A stretch of DNA of 64,000 nucleotides, from the NCBI GenBank assembly GCA_947258565.1, contig CAMYJB010000002.1, positions 62,001 to 126,000 on the forward strand, in the 5' to 3' direction. The notes under the pieces were generated by a model. It saw only the letters and a program-made list of their open reading frames with translations, was not told where the DNA came from and made no database searches. A program made the position numbers and the translations under genes. Numbering within the stretch: the first letter of the stretch is position 1; each line of letters begins with the position of its first letter. The DNA comes from an uncultured Woeseiaceae bacterium (lineage in GTDB: Bacteria > Pseudomonadota > Gammaproteobacteria > Steroidobacterales > Woeseiaceae). Positions 9,036 through 17,700 of the stretch are shown in pieces.

Positions 9036-9390
9036 AATTGTCGCGATGGAGCTTGCCCGGTTGTCCGCGGCATTCGTGGCGCAATTGCCCGCGCAGGTCC
9101 AGGCCGTCGAGGAACAGGTGACGGCGTGGCTGGACGCCCCACAGGACGCCGACCGTTACGATGTCCTGAGTCACAGGGTTCACCAGCTCCAGGGCTCCGG
9201 AAGCACCTTCGGCTGTCCGGGTATCAGCCGGGCAGCCCGGACGCTCGAGCAACAGATCGGCGCGCTTCGGCGTGACATCACGGCGGGCCGGGTGCCGGCG
9301 CCCGCGGCCATTGAATCGGCGATGGCAGAGCTTCAGAATGAAGCCAGACGCGCGCAGACGCCGTCGCAGGGACCGGAGGCGAGCCCGTGA
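9019..9390 (+). CDS. Hpt-domain phosphotransfer protein
   Basis: A 123-residue helical protein with the Hpt signature around LSHRVHQLQGSGSTFGCPG, in which a histidine two to four residues before the LxGS motif accepts phosphate. There is nothing else in the protein. It overlaps the stand-alone receiver gene before it and the OmpR-type regulator gene after it (4 bases), which places it as the relay step that passes phosphate to the DNA-binding regulator. The C-terminal 15 residues are Pro/Ala/Gln-rich and probably disordered. Confidence 0.82.
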   Translation: MTSPDEIVAMELARLSAAFVAQLPAQVQAVEEQVTAWLDAPQDADRYDVLSHRVHQLQGSGSTFGCPGISRAARTLEQQIGALRRDITAGRVPAPAAIESAMAELQNEARRAQTPSQGPEASP

Positions 9391-10058
9391 GAGTGCTGCT
9401 GATCGAAGACGACATCCCGATCCAGGAGCTGCTGCGCGCCTATTTCGAGGCGAAGGGGCATGCGATCAGCGTGGCGGCAGACGGCGTCGAGGGCCTCAGG
9501 GCGTTCAGCGCAGGACTGCCCGAGCTCGTGCTGCTCGACGTGGGCCTGCCGAGGCTGGACGGCTGGGCGGTGCTGGAAGCCATCCGCGCGAGTTCGGCGG
9601 TTCCCGTCGTGCTGCTGACGGCGCTCGATGACACCGAGGACGTGGTCAAGGGGCTGGCAATGGGTGCCGACGACTACCTCACCAAACCCTTCGACGTGCG
9701 CGAACTCGACGCGCGCGTCCAGGCCATCCTGCGCCGGCTCGAGGCTCCCGGGACGCACACCCGCCTCGACGTCGGTGACATTCATATCGACGATCGCAGC
9801 AAGACCGTGACAGTTGGCGACGCCTCCCTGTCGCTTTCACCGAAGGAATACAGGCTGCTCAGGTTGCTGGCGAGCGAGCCGGGCCGCGTATTTTCCAGCG
9901 ACGAGATCATCGCGCACCTCTGGCCGGACAGCGACCGTGCCGCGGCGACCGACGTGAAGCAGTACATCCACCTGCTGCGCGGCAAGCTCTATCGCTCCGC
10001 CGATATCGGCGACCCGATCGAGAACATCAAGGGATTCGGCTACCGCCTGAATGGCTGA
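9387..10058 (+). CDS. OmpR/PhoB-type response regulator
   Basis: A 223-residue two-domain regulator. The receiver has the acidic pair (LLIEDDIP), phospho-Asp (LVLLDVGLPRLDGW) and the lysine in DDYLTKPFDVREL. The C-terminal winged helix includes SLSPKEYRLLRLLASEPGRVFS and IENIKGFGYRLNG, typical of the DNA-binding family. It overlaps the Hpt gene by 4 bases and is the last gene of the relay operon. Targets are unknown; the inverted repeat upstream of the kinase at 6232-6263 is one candidate site. Confidence 0.93.
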   Translation: MRVLLIEDDIPIQELLRAYFEAKGHAISVAADGVEGLRAFSAGLPELVLLDVGLPRLDGWAVLEAIRASSAVPVVLLTALDDTEDVVKGLAMGADDYLTKPFDVRELDARVQAILRRLEAPGTHTRLDVGDIHIDDRSKTVTVGDASLSLSPKEYRLLRLLASEPGRVFSSDEIIAHLWPDSDRAAATDVKQYIHLLRGKLYRSADIGDPIENIKGFGYRLNG

Positions 10059-10363
10059 AACCAGCTCCGCGCGGCTTTTTTACCCGTTTTTGACTTTGCA
10101 CTGACGTGCCTTCTATGGCCGCGCCCGGACCGGTGCCGGACAATCAATGCAACTGACCTGGCCGACGCACGCGATCTCGGATGCATAGCGCAATACCGAC
10201 AGGCGTATGGATTGGCAATGTTGAACGGACAGCTGCAACCGACTCCCTCAAGCAATACCTCGTGTATTGCGAACCCGACGCGGCGGGTACTTCGGTATCC
10301 GCCGCTTTTTTCAGTCCAGGGCGGAATCGTGCGGACGGGAATTCGCCGCCGGCCGCGGCAGAC
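10059..10363. other. Convergent intergenic gap; possible small RNA
   Basis: This 305-base gap lies between the plus-strand regulator and the minus-strand 54-residue ORF. Apart from the hairpins and terminator at 10252-10311, I find no protein-like frame. The distance from the regulator stop to the terminator (over 200 bases) is long for a simple 3' end, so a separate small RNA starting around 10150-10200 is possible. I cannot identify a promoter with confidence. Confidence 0.3.
10252..10311 (+). terminator. Tandem hairpins ending in a strong intrinsic terminator
   Basis: Two perfect hairpins sit in a row on the plus strand. The first pairs GCAATAC (10252-10258) with GTATTGC (10264-10270). 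The second pairs GCGGCGGGTAC (10280-10290) with GTATCCGCCGC (10295-10305) around a UUCG loop and is followed directly by six T (10306-10311), a textbook Rho-independent terminator. It lies about 220 bases past the response-regulator stop and faces the end of the minus-strand rnf operon. It either ends the relay mRNA or a small RNA made from this gap. Confidence 0.85.
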
Positions 10364-10528
10364 CTATTGCCGGTCCGGATCGCTGCAGTCATCGCGGCGG
10401 CCGCAGCTGCCGCACTTCAGGGAGCGCTCTTTCGCGTCAGGGTCGCGCGCTGCCAGCCATTGCTGGAAGACGGCCCAGGCAGCGCACAGGGCGACGATTG
10501 CGAGCAGGGGCAGGAGATAGCTGGTCAT
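10364..10528 (-). CDS. 54-residue membrane protein with CxxC cluster, last gene of the rnf operon
   Basis: Translating the minus strand after rnfA gives a 54-residue protein: a hydrophobic helix (residues 4-22), then a basic-acidic linker and a cysteine cluster (LKCGSCGRRDDCSD near the end). It starts 15 bases after the rnfA stop and is the last gene of the operon. The layout of one membrane helix followed by four clustered cysteines resembles NqrM, the small protein that delivers iron to the related Na+-NQR complex at its NqrD/NqrE cysteine site; the sequence itself is not obviously NqrM. RnfA and RnfE carry the equivalent iron site, so an Rnf maturation role is a reasonable guess. Confidence 0.6.
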   Translation of the reverse strand: MTSYLLPLLAIVALCAAWAVFQQWLAARDPDAKERSLKCGSCGRRDDCSDPDRQ

Positions 10529-10543
10529 AGCAACGTCGGCCTG

Positions 10544-11122
10544 TCAGGAAGAGCTGAACAGCCCGGCGAATCCCATGAACGCCATCGACAGCACGCCGGC
10601 AATGATCAGGTTCATCGCGGTGCCCTGGATCAGTTTCGGGATGTTCGACAGTTCCGATTCCTCGCGCAGGCCGGCCAGCAGCACGAGCGCCAGGGTAAAG
10701 CCGATCCCGGCGCCGAGCGCATAGACGATCCCCTCGACGAATCCGTAGCCGCGATTGGTCGCGAAGATCGCGAGACCCAGGATCGCACAGTTCGTCGTAA
10801 TCAGCGGCAGGAAAATACCCATCGCCCGGAACAGCGCCGGGCTGAGCTTCTTGATCAGCATTTCGATGAACTGCACCGTGCTTGCGATGACGACGATGAA
10901 ACAGATCAGGCGCAGGTAGGGTGCGTGTATCAACACGTAGGTGTTGAGAACCCAGGCGCAGACGGCGGTCACGAGCATGACGAAGGTCGTCGCCAGGCCG
11001 AGGCGTGCCGACGTTTCCAGGGAGTTGGAAACGCCGAGGAACGGGCACAGCCCGAGGAAGTAGGTCAGCACGAAGTTGTTCACCAGCAGTGCGCTCACAA
11101 AGATCCACGGCAGGTTGTCCAT
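10544..11122 (-). CDS. rnfA: RnfA, membrane subunit of ion-translocating Rnf complex
   Basis: A 192-residue protein with six predicted membrane helices and the family sequences VNNFVLTYFLGLCPFLGVS near the N-terminus and LPLITTNCAILGLAIF in the middle. The two cysteines in those segments are the ones that, with RnfE, hold the membrane iron site. The start ATG overlaps the rnfE stop (TGATG). Rnf couples electron flow between reduced ferredoxin and NAD+ to Na+ or H+ transport across the inner membrane. The longer in-frame extension upstream is an rnfE shadow. Confidence 0.95.
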   Translation of the reverse strand: MDNLPWIFVSALLVNNFVLTYFLGLCPFLGVSNSLETSARLGLATTFVMLVTAVCAWVLNTYVLIHAPYLRLICFIVVIASTVQFIEMLIKKLSPALFRAMGIFLPLITTNCAILGLAIFATNRGYGFVEGIVYALGAGIGFTLALVLLAGLREESELSNIPKLIQGTAMNLIIAGVLSMAFMGFAGLFSSS

Positions 11123-11766
11123 CAGCTGCCACTCCTCTCGGCTTCGGCGACATCCGCCAGGAACTCGTCTTTCTTGTACTTGAACCAGTTGAAGAACAGC
11201 AGGATGACGCCAAGCGTCAGGAATCCGCCCGGCGGCAGGATCATGACAATCCAGGGCTCGAAGCTCTCGCCGAAGAGCCTGAACCCGAACAGCGCGCCGT
11301 CGCCGAGAATCTCCCTGACCGCGCCCAGCGAAAACAGCGCGAGCATGAATCCGCCGGCCATGCCCAGGGCGTCCATGACGGCGAGCCGGGTGGGATACCG
11401 CGACGCAAAGGCTTCCTGGCGCCCGAGGATCAGGCAATTTGCGACGATCAGCGGAATGAAGGCGCCGAGTTCCTTGTGCACTTTGGGCACCAGCGCAAGC
11501 AGGGTGTAATCGGCAATCGTCACGAACGTCGCGATGATGATGATGAAGCAGGAGATGCGCACCTGCTTCGGGATCACGTGGCGGAACACCGAGACCAGGA
11601 AGCTCGATCCGACCAGCACGAACATCGACGCCATGCCCATGGCGATGGCGTTGATCGCCGAGTTCGTAACCGCGAGCATCGGGCACATGCCGAGAACCTG
11701 CACGAACACGGGATTGTCGCGCCAGATACCCTTGACGAATTCTTCATAGGATTCGTTCTTCTTCAT
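11122..11766 (-). CDS. rnfE: RnfE, membrane subunit of Rnf complex
   Basis: A 214-residue protein homologous to RnfA/NqrD, with six predicted helices. The signature VQVLGMCPMLAVTNSAINA holds the first cysteine and IPLIVANCLILGRQEAFAS the second, matching the RnfA/RnfE iron site. The start at 11766 (MKKNESYEEF) overlaps the end of rnfG by 4 bases (ATGA). The C-terminal tail (FKYKKDEFLADVAEAE) is cytoplasmic and charged. Confidence 0.95.
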   Translation of the reverse strand: MKKNESYEEFVKGIWRDNPVFVQVLGMCPMLAVTNSAINAIAMGMASMFVLVGSSFLVSVFRHVIPKQVRISCFIIIIATFVTIADYTLLALVPKVHKELGAFIPLIVANCLILGRQEAFASRYPTRLAVMDALGMAGGFMLALFSLGAVREILGDGALFGFRLFGESFEPWIVMILPPGGFLTLGVILLFFNWFKYKKDEFLADVAEAERSGS

Positions 11767-12443
11767 TGTCCCGTTCCGTTGTCTGCCGGCTCGCCGGCGA
11801 ACGGCGGCTCCGTGCCCGGCGCCGGCAGTTGTTCCGCCCACGCCACGTGGGTCTCATTGATGATCCGTACGACGGCCTTTGCTGAAATCGTCGCGCCCGT
11901 GATGGCGTCGACGTGATTGGGCTGGGTGCTCGTGCCTTTTTTCACCGCGACGATCTCGGGTTCGACCGACAGGGCGCTGAATTCGGCGACGAAATCGGCA
12001 TCCTTGTAGATCTTGTCACCGAGGCCCGGCGTTTCGCGGCTCTCCAGTATCTCCATGCCGACGACCTGTTGCCTGCTCGGCAGGTAGCCGTACAGCAGCG
12101 CTATCGTGTCCTGGAAACCGGGCCCGGCCCCGGGCATCGCATAGCCGACGAAGTCGCCCCGTTCATCGTAGCCACCGTAGACAACGGGCTCGTCTTTCTG
12201 CGGCTTCGGTACGGCCACGATCCTGCCTTCGCGGTACACGAGTGCCTGCATATCGCTGACCCCCGGGAGCACCTTGAACACTGCTTCGCGAAGCTCGCGC
12301 GCCTTGTTGGCCGTAATCGTAGGCAGCGTCGATTCGTAGATACCGATGATTGCGATACCCGACACCAGTCCGGCGATCGCGAGGGTCATCACTAGCCGCA
12401 GCGAGCTCGGCGCAGCCGCCTGTTTGCGTGCGTCCGCCGTCAT
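11763..12443 (-). CDS. rnfG: RnfG, FMN-carrying subunit of Rnf complex
   Basis: A 226-residue protein with one N-terminal membrane anchor (about residues 17-37) and a periplasmic domain. The covalent FMN attachment motif is present as DAITGATISAKAVV, where the Thr in GAT is the flavin-bearing residue of RnfG/NqrC. The upstream GLGDKI segment is also typical. Start and stop overlap neighbours rnfD and rnfE by 4 bases each. The C-terminal tail after the motif is Pro/Glu-rich and slightly longer than usual. Confidence 0.94.
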   Translation of the reverse strand: MTADARKQAAAPSSLRLVMTLAIAGLVSGIAIIGIYESTLPTITANKARELREAVFKVLPGVSDMQALVYREGRIVAVPKPQKDEPVVYGGYDERGDFVGYAMPGAGPGFQDTIALLYGYLPSRQQVVGMEILESRETPGLGDKIYKDADFVAEFSALSVEPEIVAVKKGTSTQPNHVDAITGATISAKAVVRIINETHVAWAEQLPAPGTEPPFAGEPADNGTGQ

Positions 12444-13462
12444 GATTCCTTCTCGATCCCGTGCCCGAATACGCGCGGCTGCGTGTAGCGGTCGATCAGG
12501 GGCGTCGCAGCGTTCATCAGCAGGATGGCGTACATGACGCCTTCGGGCAGGCCGCCGAATACCCGGATCAACATCACCAGCACGCCCGTGCCGATCGCGA
12601 AAATCCATGCGCCGCGCGGCGTGACGGGCGACGTCACCGGATCGGTCGCCATGTAGATTGCGCCGAGCAGCAGGCCGCCGGAAAACACCGAGAACAGTGG
12701 CGTCGGAAAGCGCTCGGCGTCGAACAGGCCCAGGAACGCGGAGAAGATCACGACCGTGCCGAGGATGCCGACCGGAATCCGCCAGTCCAGGTCGCGCCGC
12801 AGCCACAGATAGATGCCCCCGAGCAGCAGCAGGACCCCATTGGTCTCGCCGAGTGATCCACCAATCTTGCCGAACATCAGGTTCGTCAGCGGCGTGACTT
12901 CCTGCTCGAACTTCAACAGGCCGAGCGGTGTTGCCGACGTCACGCCGTCGACCTGCGCCTGCATGAAGGGCAGCGCGAGATTGCCCGCATAGACGCTGAA
13001 GAAGCCGCCCTCCGGATGGGCCGACACCCAGGTCGTCATCGCGATGGGAAACGTGGCCAGCAGGAACGCACGGCCGAGCAGTGCCGGGTTGAACAGGTTG
13101 TGGCCCAGGCCGCCCCAGATGACCTTGCCGAGTGCGATGCCGACGAATCCGCCGAGAAACGCCATCCACATCGGCAGGCCGGGTGGCAGCGTCAGCCCGA
13201 GCAGCAGGCCTGTGAGGATGCCGGTCGCGTCGCGCAGCGATTCGCCGCGCGAGGCGCGGTCGGCAAACAGCCATTCGGCGAGAACCGCGCCCGCGATACT
13301 CGAGCCGATCACCAGCGCCGCGGCGAGGCCGAAGAACCACAGCGAGGCGCCGGTTGCCGGCAGCAACGCGATAATGACGTCGCGCATCGCTTTCGGCGTG
13401 GTCATTCCCTGGCGCAGCAACGGCGCATGGAACAGCAACAGATCCGGATCCCGTTGCTTCAT
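12440..13462 (-). CDS. rnfD: RnfD, FMN-carrying membrane subunit of Rnf complex
   Basis: A 340-residue polytopic membrane protein of the NqrB/RnfD family with about nine to ten helices. The covalent flavin site appears as DGVTSATPLGLL, and the later ATDPVTSPVTPRG is the conserved riboflavin/FMN-region motif. The gene overlaps the rnfC C-terminal ORF and rnfG by 4 bases each. With RnfG, RnfA and RnfE it forms the membrane electron path that drives ion transport. Confidence 0.95.
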   Translation of the reverse strand: MKQRDPDLLLFHAPLLRQGMTTPKAMRDVIIALLPATGASLWFFGLAAALVIGSSIAGAVLAEWLFADRASRGESLRDATGILTGLLLGLTLPPGLPMWMAFLGGFVGIALGKVIWGGLGHNLFNPALLGRAFLLATFPIAMTTWVSAHPEGGFFSVYAGNLALPFMQAQVDGVTSATPLGLLKFEQEVTPLTNLMFGKIGGSLGETNGVLLLLGGIYLWLRRDLDWRIPVGILGTVVIFSAFLGLFDAERFPTPLFSVFSGGLLLGAIYMATDPVTSPVTPRGAWIFAIGTGVLVMLIRVFGGLPEGVMYAILLMNAATPLIDRYTQPRVFGHGIEKES

Positions 13463-13803
13463 GCGTCAGGCTCCTTGCGATTGTTCAGGTCGTCCTTGGC
13501 GGTACGAATGAGCTGCACGATCGGGATGTCGGACGGGCACGCGAAGGTGCAGCAGCCACACTCCACGCAGTCGAAGACGTTATAGGCGCGCATCTCATCG
13601 AACATGCGCGCTTTGGATAGCCGCGCCAGCCGGGACGGGTTCAGGAAATACGGGCACGCCTCGAGGCAGCGGCCGCAGCGGATGCACGGGTATTCCTTGC
13701 GCCGTGCGGTCTGCTCCTCAGTGAAAACGAGCACGCCGGAGCAGCCCTTTAGCACGGGGACGTCGAGACTCGCGATCGGCCTGCCCATCATGGGTCCGCC
13801 CAT
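13459..13803 (-). CDS. rnfC: RnfC C-terminal part (2x[4Fe-4S] ferredoxin module), split gene
   Basis: This 114-residue frame begins at MGGPMMGRPIASLDVPVLKG, which in intact RnfC is internal, right before the ferredoxin module. It carries both iron-sulfur motifs (CIRCGRCLEACPYFLNP and CVECGCCTFACPSDIP). Its ATG lies 16 bases inside the preceding rnfC N-terminal frame, and it overlaps rnfD by 4 bases. Translation from this internal ATG is possible, giving a separate Fe-S subunit. Otherwise RnfC is inactivated. The upstream junction lacks about 25-30 residues normally found between the SLBB region and MGGPMMG. Confidence 0.85.
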   Translation of the reverse strand: MGGPMMGRPIASLDVPVLKGCSGVLVFTEEQTARRKEYPCIRCGRCLEACPYFLNPSRLARLSKARMFDEMRAYNVFDCVECGCCTFACPSDIPIVQLIRTAKDDLNNRKEPDA

Positions 13804-14735
13804 CCGAGCGGCACGATCAGGTTGGCCGGATACGTGACGCCGGGACCCGCGACGGTTACGACCCGCTCAATCAGCGGCAAGCCGCGCAGGAAGTAGTCAG
13901 CGACGGCGACGACGGTGCCGACGTTATTGACGTTGACCTCGACGTCGCGCGGCAGGCGCCCGGCCGGCACCTCGGTACCGAAGACGCTCTTGATCATCAT
14001 CTTCTCGGCACCCTGCGGATACTTGACCTTCAGCGTCACGACGCGCACCGGCTGGTCGGGCGACAGATGCCGGGAAATGGTCTCGATCGCCTCCGGTTTG
14101 TTCGCCTCGATACCGATGACCGATTCTTCAGCACCGAGTTTCTGCCGCAGTATTTCCGCGCCCTCGAGCAGCGCCTCGGGACGCTCGACCATGAGCCGAT
14201 GATCGGTGGTCAGGTATGGCTCGCACTCTGCGCCGTTGATCAACAGGTGCCTGATCTTCACACCGTCGGGCACCGACAGTTTGACATGAGACGGAAAGGC
14301 CGCGCCGCCCATGCCGACGATGCCGGCCATCTGCACGGCCTTGATGAAAGCCTCCAGCGACAGGGAACGCCAGTCAGGCGCGGCATCCGGATCGACTTCC
14401 TGCGTCGCGAACGGGTCGGCTTCGATCGCGATTGCGGGCGTATAGCGGCCATCGACGCCGCGAAAGTCGCCGACGTCATTCACCACACCCTTGACCGGGC
14501 TGTGCAGCGCCGTCGAGACGAAGCCGCCGGGCTCCGCGATAAGCTGTCCGCGCTCGACCGGATCGCCCGCCGCAACGACAGCCCTGGACGGCACACCGAT
14601 ATGCTGACCGAGCGGCATGATGTAGTGCCTGCCGAACGGGACGCGCTGAATGGGCAGGTTCTCCGTCTGCTGTTTGTGGTGGGCCGGATGAACCCCGTGT
14701 TCGAAATTGCGGCGCAGGCGGCGGAACGCTTTCAT
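13788..14735 (-). CDS. rnfC: RnfC N-terminal part (NADH/FMN-binding Nqo1-like domain), split gene
   Basis: A 315-residue frame with the RnfC N-terminal region (HPAHHKQQTENLPIQRV, then PVKGVV), the Nqo1-like nucleotide/FMN fold (GMGGAAFPSHVK, LLINGAECEPYL) and the start of the SLBB part. It runs as far as TVAGPGVTYPANLIVPLG and then reads into WADP and a stop. In normal RnfC about 30 residues follow LVP(I/L)G before MGGPMMG. Here CTCGG joins directly to ATGGGCGGACC out of frame, as expected from an internal deletion. The start lies 2 bases after the 1460-residue gene. Confidence 0.88.
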   Translation of the reverse strand: MKAFRRLRRNFEHGVHPAHHKQQTENLPIQRVPFGRHYIMPLGQHIGVPSRAVVAAGDPVERGQLIAEPGGFVSTALHSPVKGVVNDVGDFRGVDGRYTPAIAIEADPFATQEVDPDAAPDWRSLSLEAFIKAVQMAGIVGMGGAAFPSHVKLSVPDGVKIRHLLINGAECEPYLTTDHRLMVERPEALLEGAEILRQKLGAEESVIGIEANKPEAIETISRHLSPDQPVRVVTLKVKYPQGAEKMMIKSVFGTEVPAGRLPRDVEVNVNNVGTVVAVADYFLRGLPLIERVVTVAGPGVTYPANLIVPLGWADP

Positions 14736-14737
14736 GG

Positions 14738-17700
14738 TCAGCTCCGTTTCCGCGACGCGAGCGCGAGCAGGCGACTGCGAATCTGCGCGGCGATCTCGGT
14801 CTGGGTCTGTTCCCGGATTGCCTTGATCTCGGCCTCCGAAGCCTGCTTCTGCGCGTCGAGCTCCGCTGCGTGCTCCGCGGCGACCGCGGCACGAATTTCG
14901 GCCTCGACGCGCTCCGTGAAGGGCGTCACGATACCTGCGAGTTCCTGCAGAGTCCGCCAGTTCGCGAGACAGCCGGCCGCCACGTCCGCGACGGCCGCGG
15001 AGACGGCAAAGCGCTGCTCGTCGTCAGCGTCGCCATCGGCGACGTACGGGGTCTTGTTGTGGCGGCCCTTGTCGTCGAGCTGCAGCCACTCGTCCAGGGG
15101 GGTCGGGGCGGGCGCGTTGGCGGTAAGCGGCGCAAACTGGCTGGCGAACCGGTCCTGCCGGAATGCCCAGTCGGCTGGCGTCAGGTCCCGGCCGTTCCCG
15201 TCCGTCGACACACGGGTTTCGTCAGGCGCGGGATTACCGTCAAGCGACAGGCGCGAACCGAACACCCCGTCGCCGTGCGGATCGTAGCGGAATACCGGCA
15301 GTGTGCGGGAGTCGAGTGCGAGCCGTGCTATGTCGATGGTTTGCCGCGTTTCGAAGCCATGACGGCCGGGACTCGGCGCATAGACCTGCAACAGTGCGGG
15401 GCCCTCCCACGCGAGCGCCTGCAGCATGCTTTCGCCGAGATGGACAGGGTTCGCTATCGACGTCTGCGCGACGAACGCTTTGCGCTGCGCCAGGGCGAGC
15501 AGCCCGAGGCTCGAGCGCGGGTCGTTCGTCTGCGACTCGCGCAGGCCGAAGTCCAGGTCGCTGAGGATCAGCATCTTCACGGGCAGTCCGGAATTCAGCA
15601 GCCATATCAGCTGGCCGAGGCCCGGCCCTGCAAGCATCTCGTCGCTGCCGATCAGCACCAGGGGCGGGCAGAGCTCGAGTTCGTCTTCGCTGAGATCCTG
15701 CCAGTGCAGATCCGCCAGAGCCGCCCGCTTCCACTCGATGCCGTCGGCCTGGTCGATCTCCAGTCGTGCGAGGCGCAGGAGTCGCACCATTTCCGTGGTC
15801 TCGTGCAGGTGGCCCTCGACGAGCCCGGCGGCCAGTTGTGCAGCATCGCCCGTCATGTCGATTACGACCGGCGCCTGGAAGGGGTTGTGCGGGAAAGCGC
15901 CGGCCCACGCCGCCGTACTCCCGCCGCTTACGGCAAGCCCGTAGCGCGCGCGGCCGAGCCCGTGAGCGCCGGCGACAAGATCATGGTGTGCCGCCCTGAT
16001 GCGTGTCGAGAGCTCCAGCAGGCGCAACAGGTTGTCGGTGTCGACAGAATGGTCACCGCCGGACTGCCCGACGCTCTCCGCGAGTTCATGCAGGTCGACA
16101 CGCGGGCTGCTGGTCGTCCGGAGCCGCTCGCTCACTGCCTCGAGGTCGTCGACCGCAAGCGTGTGCGACAGCGTCTCTTCGACCAGCGTCGCCACCGATT
16201 CGCCGGCATCGGCGAGGGACGTTGCGAAATTCTGCACGAGAGGCTGCTGGTGGAATTCCGTCGCGGCGAGTGCCAGCCTCACGGCAATCTTCTCGCCCGA
16301 GCCGGCTTCGGCCGGGTCTCCACCCGACATCACGAACTGGCAATAGCGCGATAGCAGTATCGACGACATTTTGCCGATCTCTGCATTGTCCGCGATGCGC
16401 TCGATCGTTCCGGATGTCGTGTCCGGCGTCGCCGAGAACACCGACCAGAGGTCCCTGGCCCTCGCCAGCACGTCCGGATCCTGTTCGACCGGCTGCAGCG
16501 CTTCGTCCTCGCAGCTGTGCACGCAGATACCGCAGGATTTGCAGGCGTCCGGGTTAATAACGATCGACAGCAGCTCCGCGGCGTCTTTCTTTACGGCTTC
16601 GGCGTCATGGAAGAATGGCTGCGTGACGGCAACCGGCAGCGCGCCCAGCTCGCGAACGATACCGCTGATGCCCTCATCGATGGCCTTCTTGCGGTCTTCG
16701 TCGAGCGGCATCTTGTCCTTGAGCCAGGCGTATGCATCGTCGAGCAGGGTGCCGAACGCCGGCGCGACGTCTTCGGATTTTCTGTTCGCGGCAATGATGC
16801 GTGTGGCGAGTTTCGCAGCGACGGGTCGGACGGCGTCGGCGCTCGCGAGCCGGATGCCGGCGTCGATCAGCGCGGCCGGCGCCAACGAGACGACGCCGAT
16901 TGCGCTGTCGGGGCAGTTTGTCCAGCACTTGCCGCAACCGGTGCAGGGCGCCGGATCGAATACCGGCATGCGCGATCGCTTGCCGCTTGTCGTGTTGAAG
17001 GTTGCACTGAGCGGCGGCATCGTGCCGGTGGCGAGGAAGGGGTCCGCGGTCAGCCGGCCGGCTTCGCCGTCGCGGTACAGCACACCGGCCTGGTCCCAGA
17101 ACCGGGGCAGGCTCGCAAACACGTCATCATCGCGTCCGAGGTGGCGAACCGCAGCAGGCGCTTCTCCCTCCCATGCGGTCACGCCGGCAGCCGCTTCTGG
17201 CGCCACCGGTGTCGATTCACCGATCTGCTCGAGGCCCGCCTGGAATGCCTCCGTCATCGCATCGCGACGCGCCGCGTCCACTCCTTCGAGCAACGCGCGG
17301 CGTGCGGAGACAATCCGGCGTGCCTTGTGATCGATCAGCCCGGCGTCGAGCAGTGATCCGAACAGTGCACCGAGCAGCCGTTCCGGTCGGTCGCCGTTGT
17401 CCGCCGCTGCAACCGGGAAGGTCCGGCCCTGTCCGAGCAGCGTAATCTGGCTGCGGATGGCGTCGACTGCGACGTCCGCGACGAGTCCGTCGCCCGGATC
17501 GAGCATAGTGTCATCGCCGACCACCAGCCAGTCCGTCTGGACGTCGCTCCAGCCGTCCCACGAGGTCGCCGGCCGGCTGCGGACACGCCCTTCGTCCAGT
17601 TTGTGCAGCAGGGCTGCCGCCGTTTCCAGGAGTGTCCGGCCGAGCGCGGCGTCCATCCGCCGGATCGCGATGACCGTCGATGCCGGAGATACGCGTGCTG

